Source: Ascidiimonas sp046199005
GTDB taxonomy: Bacteria; Bacteroidota; Bacteroidia; Flavobacteriales; Flavobacteriaceae
Assembly: GCA_046199005.1 (NCBI GenBank)
Contig: CP176050.1
Coordinates: 1,984,001-2,048,000 of the forward strand
Reading direction: 5' to 3'
DNA: 64,000 nt
Part shown: one piece after another, positions 53,668 through 62,471 of the stretch
How the letters are laid out: each line of letters begins with the position of its first letter
Numbering within the stretch: position 1 is the first letter of the stretch
The notes under the pieces: generated by a model
What the model was told of the DNA's origin: nothing
Seen by the model: the letters and a program-made list of their open reading frames with translations, nothing else
The model's database searches: none
Made by a program: the position numbers and the translations under genes

Positions 53668-53921
53668 CTTTACGCTCAGCCCTGGGCAAGCAAAAAAAAT
53701 GAAAATAAATCATGGAACATATTTGGATTTTAAATGAAATATCTTGATCCCCACAAAATTTACTTGACCCGATAAATCCTTCACAAACCTCACTAGAAGC
53801 CTTCTACCATTGTCATTAACGTATATAATATTATACATAAGGTTTTAAAGATCATGATTTAGAAGGGATGGAAAGTGGTTTTCTTCTTAACTATGGTAAA
53901 ACATGGTGCGGAAATGTAGTC

Positions 53922-54103
53922 TTACCCTTTTCTGTTTTTAATCCATTCAGTAACTTCCGATTTGGTTTCATCAATATTTCCCGGAATTGCAAGAGTATTG
54001 AATTCGTCTGTTTCAGGTAAAGAGTGTAACTCATGAACTTTTTCTAAATCATCAAAGAAATTGAACTAATTATTAATTTATTCGTTTCGAGTCTAATTTT
54101 CAT
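53922..54103 (-). pseudogene. GNAT acetyltransferase remnant (N-terminal fragment, frameshifted)
   Basis: ATG at 54103 opens M-K-I-R-L-E-T-N-K-L-I-I, the typical beta-1 strand of RimJ/RimL-like GNAT proteins, but this frame stops after 19 codons. The +1-shifted frame continues F-D-D-L-E-K-V-H-E-L-H-S-L-P-E-T and ends W-I-K-N-R-K-G at a stop at 53922. Only the first third of a normal GNAT domain remains, so it is a decayed gene. Confidence 0.65.
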
Positions 54104-54206
54104 CAGTTATTTTTCACATTACACGTAACGGTTTGTTTAGAGCTTGTAACTTACGAACTAGGTATAACACTCCGATTTAGCATTAATCAGCTATGGGCTA
54201 TATACG

Positions 54207-55370
54207 CTATAGTCTGATCCAATTAGATGTGCCATATGCATATTGAAAAAAACAAAAAGAATTGATATCACCAGTTGTATTTTTATTAAAATGATAAACA
54301 GAGATACTATTTGGTCTAAAAAATGTACTCAAATAATGATACTCAACTTTATATTTAGCTTTATTCCACGATTGTTCAAAATAGAGTTCATTATTTTCTA
54401 AAGTCACTGTTATTTTTAAATTCTGACCGGATTCTAATTCTTTAGTTTGCTGATATACACCCGTTATTTTTCTCATCATTTCTTCATCGCAAAATGATTT
54501 TTCTCTTTCATTTTTTTGAACGACTTTTTGTCTGATGATATCATATTCGTATCCTTTTGATAATGTGTAAAATTGTTTATCCGTTTTATCTAATTGATAG
54601 ATCGTATCTCGTTCTTCAGACCATCTTGAGTTGTCATAAATGGTCACATAGCTTTTTCCGATAACTCTAAATTTATTTTCGTTTAGAATAATCCCGGTGT
54701 TTTCATCAATTCCAATACCTAAAACATCTGGGATTTCATTTTTTAATTCAAACATATCAAATTGTCTGTTTCTTGCAATATGATGTTGGTCTATTGCGAA
54801 ATTATTGATGAATCCAAATCCCTTTTGATAATCCCCAAGCATAATAGTATGGGTTTTAGAATCGCCACGAACAAGAACATCTCCTATAATTGAAGCTCCG
54901 GCCGAAGTGCCAGCGATAACTTTTCCTTGGTTTAAAAGGATTTTAAGAGAGTTTTGAATTTTTGTATCATTATAAGCTTTTGCTAAACGCCATTGCCTGC
55001 CGCCGGTTATCCAAACACCATCAGCTGATAACAATATATTGTTTAAAGAATCGCTATTAGCAACGTTGATTTCTCTAGTATGAACGATGCTGATATTTTT
55101 AAAACCAATATCAATAAATGGTTTCTTCAACATATTAATGTCACTTTCAGTGTCTATATATTTATCTTCCATAGCTGTAGGAATGATAACAATATTACTT
55201 TCAATACCACCAATCAAACCTGCAAACTCGGCAATAAAGTAGTTGTTTGTGCAGTCTCCACCCATAATGAGAAGTGTTCCTTCAGTAGTCATTGAACTGT
55301 TCTTTTGTGAAAATAACAGTATGGGTGTTTGAAAAATCAGAATTAATAATATTGAACTTATTATTTTCAT
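54207..55370 (-). CDS. Secreted cyanophycinase-like S51-family peptidase
   Basis: 387 residues with a Sec signal (1-21, ending L-F-S-Q). The S51 fold shows L-L-I-M-G-G-D, the nucleophile elbow G-T-S-A-G-A-S and D-Q-H-H-I-A-R-N-R-Q-F, as in cyanophycinases that cut multi-Arg-poly-Asp. The last 110 residues form an added beta-rich domain beyond the core of about 270 residues. No cyanophycin synthetase is nearby; the enzyme may feed on external polymer or be a different exopeptidase. Confidence 0.82.
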   Translation of the reverse strand: MKIISSILLILIFQTPILLFSQKNSSMTTEGTLLIMGGDCTNNYFIAEFAGLIGGIESNIVIIPTAMEDKYIDTESDINMLKKPFIDIGFKNISIVHTREINVANSDSLNNILLSADGVWITGGRQWRLAKAYNDTKIQNSLKILLNQGKVIAGTSAGASIIGDVLVRGDSKTHTIMLGDYQKGFGFINNFAIDQHHIARNRQFDMFELKNEIPDVLGIGIDENTGIILNENKFRVIGKSYVTIYDNSRWSEERDTIYQLDKTDKQFYTLSKGYEYDIIRQKVVQKNEREKSFCDEEMMRKITGVYQQTKELESGQNLKITVTLENNELYFEQSWNKAKYKVEYHYLSTFFRPNSISVYHFNKNTTGDINSFCFFQYAYGTSNWIRL

Positions 55371-55654
55371 TTTTGAAGGTTTTAATTAAAGCCAGCGGTA
55401 GAGGGCTATGGCTGTTGGGTAAGCAAGGAAACTTTTAGCTTTCGTCAGGTATGGTAACCATAGTTTTTGTATTGAAATGACATTCATTTTTTTTAATTGG
55501 CAAATCCTAAAGATTTGACGAACTTAACAAGTAAATTTAAGCCTTTACTTCTGGCAGTATATACCCTATTTGCTACTCGTATTGCTAGCTTTCGTACTTT
55601 TTATATTCAGCAAGTTTTCCTTTTCAATCAGGTATTTTTTGAGTTTTAATTCCC

Positions 55655-55927
55655 TCAATTTTTTTCAGTTTGTTTTTTCCTCATGGTAAATGCTATTGGA
55701 TAAGTAATTGCAAAGAGTGCTGCGCAAAATATCACAGCGTTAACACATTCCCAATTTTCAATCATTGGTCCCCGTCCACGACGTCCTGGTAGAAACGGAA
55801 ATAAAAGAGCAAATCCAATACCGCCTAGAATAGCCAAAGGAATCTGTTTTTTCATTCGTTTTAGTTTATTCTTACAATTTAGCATTTCAGATTCTACACT
55901 GCGTATCAGTTCTTCTTTATCATTCAA
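55655..55927 (-). CDS. Small membrane protein with two hydrophobic segments
   Basis: 90 residues from a TTG at 55927, the only start available before the upstream stop at 55931 unless an internal one is used. Hydrophobic segments near 29-46 and 62-80, separated by P-G-R-R-G-R-G, with charged ends. Family not recognised. Its start overlaps the stop of the remnant frame at 55924. Confidence 0.45.
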   Translation of the reverse strand: MNDKEELIRSVESEMLNCKNKLKRMKKQIPLAILGGIGFALLFPFLPGRRGRGPMIENWECVNAVIFCAALFAITYPIAFTMRKKQTEKN

Positions 55928-56190
55928 TATTCAATCTGATTAATTTCTTTTAGTCCGTCAAAAATTAAATAACTAAACTCCAGATGTAATCTGTGGTCTC
56001 TATTTCCGATTACATTTTGGTCGATCGATTCTAACTTTATATATGGAACCAAAAGATTGTTTCCATTCAGATAACATTTACCGGAATATGACTCAAAAGT
56101 GTTGGTTGAATTAATTTCATGAGATACATCTGTAAATTTTTTTTGGTCATTTTTAAAGGTACTACAGCATAAATGTGTACTATGTCTTAA
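55924..56190 (-). pseudogene. Coding-like frame without a start codon (gene remnant)
   Basis: An 88-codon open frame with normal amino-acid composition (K-F-T-D-V-S-H-E-I-N and L-H-L-E-F-S-Y-L-I-F-D-G-L-K) but no ATG, GTG or TTG that would keep most of it. The upstream stop is 56193-56191. Probably the C-terminal part of a truncated gene. Near its start L-C-C-S-T resembles a lipobox, but the signal peptide is missing. It runs directly into the small membrane protein gene. Confidence 0.4.
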
Positions 56191-56218
56191 TTAAGTTTAT
56201 ACCAAATTATGTATCGCT

Positions 56219-57868
56219 TTATTTTCTATTTTCATAAAGATCGATATACTTTCTATCCAATTCTGGTGAGTCCTTGTATTGGTGTCTTAAATCATCTAAC
56301 TTCTTGTGCAACTCAGTGACTGTCGCTTTATAAGCAGGGTCATGATATACATTTGTCATTTCTTGTGGGTCTTTAATTCGATCATATAACTCCCATTCGT
56401 CTACATCATAATAGAAGTGAACAAGCTTATACTCTTTTGTTACCATACCGTAATGTCTTTTGACCATGTGCACTGATGGGTATTCATAATAATGATAGTA
56501 GACTGCATCACGTTTCCATAGTGCGGTATCTCCTTTCAAGAGCGGAATCAAGCTTTCTCCCTGCATATCACTCGGAACTTTAATCTGCGCCGCTTCTAAA
56601 AAGGTTTGAGCGAAATCCAGATTTTGAACCATCTCATCATTCGTAGTTGCAGGTGTGATCTCATTCGGCCAGCGAATCATCAATGGTGTTTTAAACGATT
56701 CATCATATATAAATCGTTTATCAAACCAACCATGTTCGCCAAGATAAAATCCTTGATCTGAGGTATATATTACAATCGTGTTTTCTGCCAATCCGCTTTC
56801 ATCTAAGTAATCTAACACTCTACCTACATTATCATCTATCGAAGAAACACAGGCAAGATAGTCTTGCATATAACGCTGATACTTCCACTTCATCTTTTGT
56901 TCATCATTCATAGCAGGCCAATTGGTCTTGAACCAAGTATTGATTGAATCAATTACGGGATCATACAATGCTTTTTGTTCGTTATTGGCTCTCCCATAAG
57001 GTCCTGTAAAACCATCAACACCAGTCCAGTTCATAGGAGGTACGTTAGGTTCAACTCCTCCCATCTCTTTGATTGTCTCAGGTCTGATCTTGGAGTCATG
57101 ACCATATTTCATATGGTGAAGTAAGTTCATTTCAGCAGACTTTGCGGCGGTTCCTCTATTGGAATAGTCATCAAAAAGAGATGCAGGTTCCGGAAATGTT
57201 TTCTGAGTAAACTCTTTAAATTTCTCAGGGCTTGGCCACCAAGGCCTATGAGGCGCTTTATGCAAATACATCATCATAAAAGGCTTCTCTTTGTCTCTCT
57301 TTTTATCCAGCCAATTGATCGTTAAATCAGTAATAATATCAGTCACATATCCTGTGATCGTTGTATCTCCTTTTTTAGTTATAAAATCAGGATTGATATA
57401 GCTTCCCTGATCAGGCAAAATCATAAAATCATCAACGCCTTTTGGATTATTGCCAAAATGTAGTTTGCCATACATTGCTGTCTCATAACCTGCATTTTGA
57501 AATAATTGGGGAAATGTAATCTGGGTAGTATCAAATGGCATTCTATTGTCAATCTTCCCATTGATATGTGTGTGTTTTCCTGTAAGTATCGTAGCTCTGG
57601 ATGGAGCACATAGTGAATTAGTGACACATGCGTTGGTAAACAACATTCCTTCGGCAGCGATTCGATCGATGTTTGGTGTTCTTATCAGCTTATCCGAATA
57701 GGCACTAATTGCCTGATAAGCATGATCGTCAGACATAATAAATAGAATATTTGGTCTTTTGGTTGAGGTATTCTGATGATCTTGTTCTTTGGGATTTTTA
57801 AATGAAATAAAGACGAGAATTAAGATTGAAAAGACTATAAATTTTTTTAAGTTGATTTTTTTTGACAT
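56219..57868 (-). CDS. S1-family sulfatase (arylsulfatase type)
   Basis: 549 residues. N-terminal membrane signal/anchor (9-24). Metal-binding F-I-M-S-D-D-H (Asp47, Asp48), and the formylglycine site C-A-P-S-R (Cys87) matching C-x-P-S-R, followed by A-T-I-L-T-G-K. S-D-Q-G-F-Y-L-G-E-H-G-W and the C-terminal substrate-binding region are intact, and length is normal. It removes sulfate from a sulfated glycan outside or in the periplasm; substrate cannot be named from sequence. It needs an FGly-generating enzyme, which is not in this window. No other polysaccharide genes are adjacent. Confidence 0.92.
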   Translation of the reverse strand: MSKKINLKKFIVFSILILVFISFKNPKEQDHQNTSTKRPNILFIMSDDHAYQAISAYSDKLIRTPNIDRIAAEGMLFTNACVTNSLCAPSRATILTGKHTHINGKIDNRMPFDTTQITFPQLFQNAGYETAMYGKLHFGNNPKGVDDFMILPDQGSYINPDFITKKGDTTITGYVTDIITDLTINWLDKKRDKEKPFMMMYLHKAPHRPWWPSPEKFKEFTQKTFPEPASLFDDYSNRGTAAKSAEMNLLHHMKYGHDSKIRPETIKEMGGVEPNVPPMNWTGVDGFTGPYGRANNEQKALYDPVIDSINTWFKTNWPAMNDEQKMKWKYQRYMQDYLACVSSIDDNVGRVLDYLDESGLAENTIVIYTSDQGFYLGEHGWFDKRFIYDESFKTPLMIRWPNEITPATTNDEMVQNLDFAQTFLEAAQIKVPSDMQGESLIPLLKGDTALWKRDAVYYHYYEYPSVHMVKRHYGMVTKEYKLVHFYYDVDEWELYDRIKDPQEMTNVYHDPAYKATVTELHKKLDDLRHQYKDSPELDRKYIDLYENRK

Positions 57869-57963
57869 TCTTTAATTCTTTTTCAATGGTACGCGACAAT
57901 TTTTCATATAATACGTTATGATGATGGCTTTTCTATATTATTCGGTCGTTACCATTTTTATTG

Positions 57964-58070
57964 GCCCCGTCAAAGGGTTTAATACCCAGAGACTTGCCTC
58001 ATAATTAAACATTAGTTTCAAGCAAATGCCTCCTGGGCTTGCCCTGAGGTAGTTTACTTCCTTGGTAGAT
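57964..58070. repeat. REP-like palindromic element
   Basis: About 107 bases with nested dyads: GGGTTTAATACCC (57975-57987) and CCTGGGCTTGCCCTGAGG (58032-58049), plus matching TTTAAT/ATTAAA parts. I recall sequences of this type as repeated intergenic elements in Flavobacteriaceae, some linked to IS200-like REP transposases. Only one copy is in this window. It lies between the sulfatase gene and the defense island remnant. Confidence 0.5.
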
Positions 58071-58121
58071 TTTAAAGTTAACCAAAATTTGGCAATGTGT
58101 TATATAAGTTATTGTGGAGCG

Positions 58122-58331
58122 TTATTCCCCCTTTTCATTTTCGAATTCGATTGGCACATCAAATTTTTTATTAGTTTCATTTATATCCTCTTCGTCAATA
58201 ATTGAAATCAGATTTCTAATTAAAGGTAACGCGAATTTTGGAAACTTTGAAGCCTTCAAAAACAGAGAAGCCTTCAAATCGAAGTCAAATATGTTGAAGT
58301 TTAAGTGTACATAAGATTCAGAGGATTTAAA
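58122..58331 (-). pseudogene. C-terminal gene remnant in frame after the PD-(D/E)XK gene
   Basis: Directly after the stop codon at 58332 the same frame continues for 69 codons with coding-like sequence (F-D-F-D-L-K-A-S-L-F-L-K-A-S-K-F, then I-I-D-E-E-D-I-N-E-T-N-K-K-F-D-V-P-I-E-F) before a TAA at 58122. It has no start codon. Either it is the 3' end of a gene cut by insertion of the defense island, or the nuclease was once longer. Confidence 0.45.
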
Positions 58332-59156
58332 TTATTTAATGAATTTGATTGCAGTGTCTATATGTTCTAAAACTTTATTTACAAATTCCTCTTTAGTGAC
58401 GAAATAGTCTTTGTATTTACCTGTTGTTTTACCGCCTGCCATTGAGACTGTGATACGCCAATTGCCATTTGATAATTTCGTGCCCAGGTTTGCTATCTCT
58501 TCTGATGGTATAAGTAAAATTTTATCACTCATTTTCATTTTTGATTGGTCAAATATGAAAGCTACTATGTAATATGAGTGATGAGGTTTAAAAGTTGTAC
58601 CATTGATGGTGATGATGAGACGCTTGCGTTTATGCACGTTAAATCGTGTCTTAACTTGCAAATACACTGGTATGTACAACTTTTCTTTAAGTATTATTAG
58701 ATCAATACCTCTATCATCAATTACGGGCTTGTAGACATTAAGTAAACCACGACCGTATAGTAAGATGATTTCTTTAGCCCAATCCTCACCGATATTACCT
58801 TTCATTTGTGAGGTTAAGCCTGAAGTGTCTATAAAATTTTCATCCTCATTTTCTTCATTTTCAATGACTTCTTTAAGGTTATTGAGTTTTATTTTAATCT
58901 GCTCTGGTGATACTTCAACCTCGATAATGCTATTCGGTTCTAAACTATTATTCCGGTAAAATGCAGTTAAACCAAAAATGCGGTTATAGTCTGAGTTATA
59001 CGTGTGTGTTGTTGTCCTTTTAGCATTAGGCAATAAAACTTCCAATTCTGATGCATCTATTGGTAATGCACTACGTGCTTCTGCAGGAACGTATAGAAAG
59101 CCCAATTCTACTTCTTTGCCTATTAATTTGCGTTGATATGTTATTGTATTGCTCAT
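58332..59156 (-). CDS. Predicted PD-(D/E)XK-type nuclease with an N-terminal domain
   Basis: 274 residues. The region 118-175 has the order of a restriction-endonuclease-like core: G-N-I-G-E-D-W-A-K-E (Glu124/Glu129), R-G-I-D-L (Asp152) and L-Q-V-K-T-R (Gln167, Lys169), as in DUF4365-like nucleases. The first 85 residues are a separate beta-rich domain, possibly DNA-binding, joined by an acidic linker. Nine bases after the P-loop gene, so it is the last gene of the defense operon. DNA cleavage is predicted, not shown; the family call is by motif only. Confidence 0.6.
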   Translation of the reverse strand: MSNTITYQRKLIGKEVELGFLYVPAEARSALPIDASELEVLLPNAKRTTTHTYNSDYNRIFGLTAFYRNNSLEPNSIIEVEVSPEQIKIKLNNLKEVIENEENEDENFIDTSGLTSQMKGNIGEDWAKEIILLYGRGLLNVYKPVIDDRGIDLIILKEKLYIPVYLQVKTRFNVHKRKRLIITINGTTFKPHHSYYIVAFIFDQSKMKMSDKILLIPSEEIANLGTKLSNGNWRITVSMAGGKTTGKYKDYFVTKEEFVNKVLEHIDTAIKFIK

Positions 59157-59165
59157 TGTATTTCT

Positions 59166-59603
59166 CTATATGCTTCCAGAAATAATATCATCAACCATAA
59201 GTTTCAAATGAGATGCTGAATAATCCTTAATATCACTATCCGTAATAGAACCATCCCACACGCGATATGGCGTAGACCAGATGACACGGTAATTATTTAC
59301 AGATGCGAATTCCTCAATTACTCTAGCCGTAGCACCATATCGCTTTGAAGCAATAGCTATTATGTCACAACTATTATTTAAAAAATGTTGCAAGCCTTGT
59401 GCTACCCATCCTTCTAAATCACCATAGGTTTGAATACCTATAGTAACTGATGAATATTGAAGCCGTGCGGAATAGTCAGTTTTGGTTACATCATCTACAG
59501 TCGTAGCGCCAGCAGTAATTAATTGCCTACCTAATCTTGATAATGTCATTGACTTACCAACATTTGCCGTGCCCTGAGCTACAATTATTGTATTTTGTTT
59601 CAT
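59166..59603 (-). CDS. Small P-loop NTPase in the defense operon
   Basis: 145 residues. Walker A at the N-terminus G-T-A-N-V-G-K-S (residues 11-18), followed by a helix; I-I-A-I-A-S-K-R-Y-G-A near 80-90 may take the Walker B strand position but lacks a clear acidic residue. Too short for a AAA+ protein; it looks like a small nucleotide-binding or kinase-like fold. Two bases after the DGNHR gene and nine before the nuclease gene, so it is part of the unit. Function unknown. Confidence 0.65.
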   Translation of the reverse strand: MKQNTIIVAQGTANVGKSMTLSRLGRQLITAGATTVDDVTKTDYSARLQYSSVTIGIQTYGDLEGWVAQGLQHFLNNSCDIIAIASKRYGATARVIEEFASVNNYRVIWSTPYRVWDGSITDSDIKDYSASHLKLMVDDIISGSI

Positions 59604-59605
59604 TT

Positions 59606-61099
59606 TTAATTATTTACAACAAATCCTAATTGAATTATTGTTTGTTCTAATCTATCTGTTAATAGGTTTTCCAAGCCTAAATGACCGTCATAGGTAAGTC
59701 TTAAATTATGCTCGACATCAAAAGGTACTTTTGTTTTGTCATTTGCATCCTTAACTAAAATTGTTGGTTTACTAATACTTTGAGCAAAACCATATTCATA
59801 AAATACATTGACGTTGTTATCTGTAATATCAGCTATAAAAATTTCGCAATTCCTTATGTTGTTTAAGAGATTAGAGACAATATCAATTGAAGCTCCTTCT
59901 TCTCTCATTACTGGATATTTGGACAAATTTAGATGAGGATTCTTTTCTTTGATTTTATTAATTGCCCTCTGAAGTATTATATTGAAATTATCAACTTCGG
60001 TATCACTGAAATATGGCATTGCCATAAATACACGCAATTTTTGCTCTAATACCTTATCATATATTTTCACGATACTATTAGTGTCTATATCTCTTAATTC
60101 GTGGATGTTATTGTTAAGTACCCAATTCTTAAAAGCATTTAAATGTGTGTTTACATCTTCTCCTTGTTTAAAAGCATAATAAATGAAAGCTATTAACAAT
60201 CCTTCATCTTTAGAAAGCTGCAACTCTGGTTGTGATGCATAAATAGCATTAACGTTATTCAATTTTTCTAATAAATTGTCTATACCTACATTACTACGTA
60301 TTAGTTTATTCTCCTTTAAAAATTCTAATAACGTTATTGCTACTGTTCTTTTATGTATTTCTCTGTCATTGTTTCTGTTTACAAAAGAGTTTTTAATGGC
60401 TTTTAAATATTCAAAATCTATCCTATTTATTAATTCTCTGGCTTTTACATAAGACCAAGAAAATGTCTTTTTTAGTTCTTCATCTGTAAAATACTCTTCA
60501 TTTAAAATGCCTTTCAGGTTTTCTTCTGATGTTAGATGTTTACCTTTTGAATTAATATTGTGAAAAATGACGCTCTCAAATTTTTCATCATCTTTATTTG
60601 ATTGTAATAGAACAATACAAAACGGCATCGGTTCATCTTTTTCATAGCCCTTTAATTCATCAACTGCTGTTAATCTATGGTTGCCATCTATACGCTTAAA
60701 TGGTTTATGCTCATTTAAGTATGCATCATCAATATCGATAGTTACTGTTTGAATAACTTCTGGTGTTCTACTTTCTTTTCCCGTAAAGGTTTTTTTAGAA
60801 ACTGAAAACCTTAATTTTTTATTTTTTCTTGATTGTGTTTCGATTATATGTTGATAATTCTTAGCAATAATGACATTGTCGAAATCGTTGTTAACTGTAT
60901 AACTTAATACTACCTCTGGAAAGAATAAATAATCTCTTTTATTTAAATAGCTGACAATGTCTTTTTTGTGTTTAGGAATTATATCTCTTTGATATTTTTT
61001 ATTAGGTTCTGATGCTTTGGAAACATTACCCATTGGTGCATAACCACGAATACATATTGAACCACCTAATGACCTATCTAAAATGCCTCTTAAAATCAT
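59606..61099 (-). CDS. DGQHR-like (DGNHR motif) protein fused to a TIR/nucleoside-deoxyribosyltransferase-like domain
   Basis: 497 residues. The N-terminal part (about 35-240) has K-Y-Q-R-D-I-I-P, F-F-P-E-V-V-L-S and R-I-D-G-N-H-R-L (DGNHR at 138-142), the pattern of ParB/DndB-related DGQHR proteins. The C-terminal part (about 354-460) has L-R-V-F-M-A-M-P, E-E-G-A-S-I-D-I and I-A-D-I-T-D-N-N-V-N-V-F-Y-E-Y-G-F-A (split here by motif), typical of TIR-like or nucleoside-deoxyribosyltransferase-like effectors; Glu435 in Y-E-Y-G is a catalytic candidate. It could couple recognition of DNA state to NAD or nucleotide breakdown. One base after the specificity gene stop. Confidence 0.68.
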   Translation of the reverse strand: MILRGILDRSLGGSICIRGYAPMGNVSKASEPNKKYQRDIIPKHKKDIVSYLNKRDYLFFPEVVLSYTVNNDFDNVIIAKNYQHIIETQSRKNKKLRFSVSKKTFTGKESRTPEVIQTVTIDIDDAYLNEHKPFKRIDGNHRLTAVDELKGYEKDEPMPFCIVLLQSNKDDEKFESVIFHNINSKGKHLTSEENLKGILNEEYFTDEELKKTFSWSYVKARELINRIDFEYLKAIKNSFVNRNNDREIHKRTVAITLLEFLKENKLIRSNVGIDNLLEKLNNVNAIYASQPELQLSKDEGLLIAFIYYAFKQGEDVNTHLNAFKNWVLNNNIHELRDIDTNSIVKIYDKVLEQKLRVFMAMPYFSDTEVDNFNIILQRAINKIKEKNPHLNLSKYPVMREEGASIDIVSNLLNNIRNCEIFIADITDNNVNVFYEYGFAQSISKPTILVKDANDKTKVPFDVEHNLRLTYDGHLGLENLLTDRLEQTIIQLGFVVNN

Positions 61100-61100
61100 A

Positions 61101-62432
61101 TTACTTACCTAAAATTATTTGTTCAACTTGCTGTTTTGCTTTTTGAAATTCTGTTTCTGCTTCTACTTTTAAAGCATTTGATTGTTTAAAATTATCGATT
61201 ACTTTATCCGCTATCTCTTTCTGAACATCCATATCTGGTAAAGGAATGATTAACTCAGTTACGTCTTTCGTTTGAAGTCTTGGTAATGTGTTGCCAGTCA
61301 TTAAACACGAAGTTTGAGACACAACAATCGAACTTCTTAAAAAAGCAGATAAATAAACATTATTAACATCCTGAGCTTTTAAAACGTGAAATTCTGTTGA
61401 ACAATAGCCATCAAACTCACAAAGGTGAATCTTGTTTAGATAAGGTCTTAATTTTGGAAATAATATTTCACCTTTTTTAAACTTAAAAGCACTACTAAAA
61501 CTTACCTTTATATCGTCCTTATTAATATACTTTCCTGTATTTGACTCTATATTTTGTAATCCTAGATAAGGTAGTTCTTCTTCAAAGGATTTTACAATCC
61601 TCTTTTTAAATTCAACTTTGTGTAATAGCTCTTCAAAATTATTAGGAGATTCCTTTATTGCCTTTATAGCCTCTAAACGTTTTGGTTGATATGGATTAGG
61701 GTCTAATCTTCGAGTTATGCTATTTAAGTTAATATTAAATATTCTATCGCTATGCAATTCATTTGTATATTTTAATGCATCATACCTTATACCTAACTTT
61801 GATTTAATAATCTCATCTATTCCTTCAACTAATTCTTTAGACCGTTGTAGTTTTTGAGTTTTAGATTGATAGGCTGATTCTAATAATTTAATTATCTCAT
61901 TTTCTTTATTATCATTAAAATTGGGTATTGGTATATTTAGTATATCATCTACTGTGATAGTTGCTTGAACTTGGCCACTGGTAACGTTTTGAATTAACTT
62001 TTGACCAATAGAAGAGTTTAGGTATAACCAATAGAAATAAGAATTATAATCTCCATTTATTCGAATTTTTATGACGTTGGCATTAATGTTACCCCTCTCT
62101 TTTGTAAAATATCCAACTTTACCAATTAAACCTCTTACTGTAAAAATTAAGTCACCTTTTAATAATTGTGTTTTATGAAACTCACCATTTGTTTTCTCAT
62201 CTATGTAATCAAAATCTTGGACTTCGTCAATTAATCCATCTTTAGATATATTTTCACCTTTAATTACTGGAATTCCTTCTGTTTTGTATTCTATACCGTA
62301 GAATGTAGGATAACGATAAATTTCTTCAACTACATCACCCAGTTTTAAATTGAATTTTTTTCGAAGTTGACTAATTTCAACATCATAAAATGCTGGGTCA
62401 ATTCTATTTTCTATTTCGCCCTGATTGGTAAT
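61101..62432 (-). CDS. Restriction-modification specificity subunit (HsdS type) with no canonical start codon
   Basis: The frame is open from 62477 to the stop at 61101, about 443-458 residues, full length for HsdS. Two target-recognition domains are visible, each with the usual ending helix: the first near residues 1-185, then S-K-E-L-V-E-G-I-D-E-I-I, and the second ending E-F-Q-K-A-K-Q-Q-V-E. The first ATG, GTG or TTG in frame is the TTG at 61757, which would lose the first domain. An ATT at 62432, nine bases after AGGAG, is the start used here. The other option is entry by a -1 frameshift from the methylase gene, whose stop lies just upstream. Confidence 0.75.
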   Translation of the reverse strand: MTNQGEIENRIDPAFYDVEISQLRKKFNLKLGDVVEEIYRYPTFYGIEYKTEGIPVIKGENISKDGLIDEVQDFDYIDEKTNGEFHKTQLLKGDLIFTVRGLIGKVGYFTKERGNINANVIKIRINGDYNSYFYWLYLNSSIGQKLIQNVTSGQVQATITVDDILNIPIPNFNDNKENEIIKLLESAYQSKTQKLQRSKELVEGIDEIIKSKLGIRYDALKYTNELHSDRIFNINLNSITRRLDPNPYQPKRLEAIKAIKESPNNFEELLHKVEFKKRIVKSFEEELPYLGLQNIESNTGKYINKDDIKVSFSSAFKFKKGEILFPKLRPYLNKIHLCEFDGYCSTEFHVLKAQDVNNVYLSAFLRSSIVVSQTSCLMTGNTLPRLQTKDVTELIIPLPDMDVQKEIADKVIDNFKQSNALKVEAETEFQKAKQQVEQIILGK

Positions 62433-62461
62433 AAAAATTTTCTCCTGCCAACCAGGGCCAA

Positions 62462-62471
62462 CTAAAAATTT
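62462..62471 (-). promoter_or_regulatory. Candidate -1 slippery site at the methylase stop (A-AAT-TTT-TAG)
   Basis: On the minus strand the last codons of the methylase are AAT TTT TAG preceded by A. The seven bases AAATTTT fit X-XXY-YYZ in the methylase frame. A -1 slip would avoid the TAG and enter the open specificity frame (next codons TTA GTT GGC), joining the two proteins. Confidence 0.4.

Noticed and set aside
61101..61757. Short 218-residue specificity protein starting at the TTG at 61757
   Set aside because: The open frame upstream encodes a normal first recognition domain continuous with it, so the short version is an artefact of the missing canonical start.
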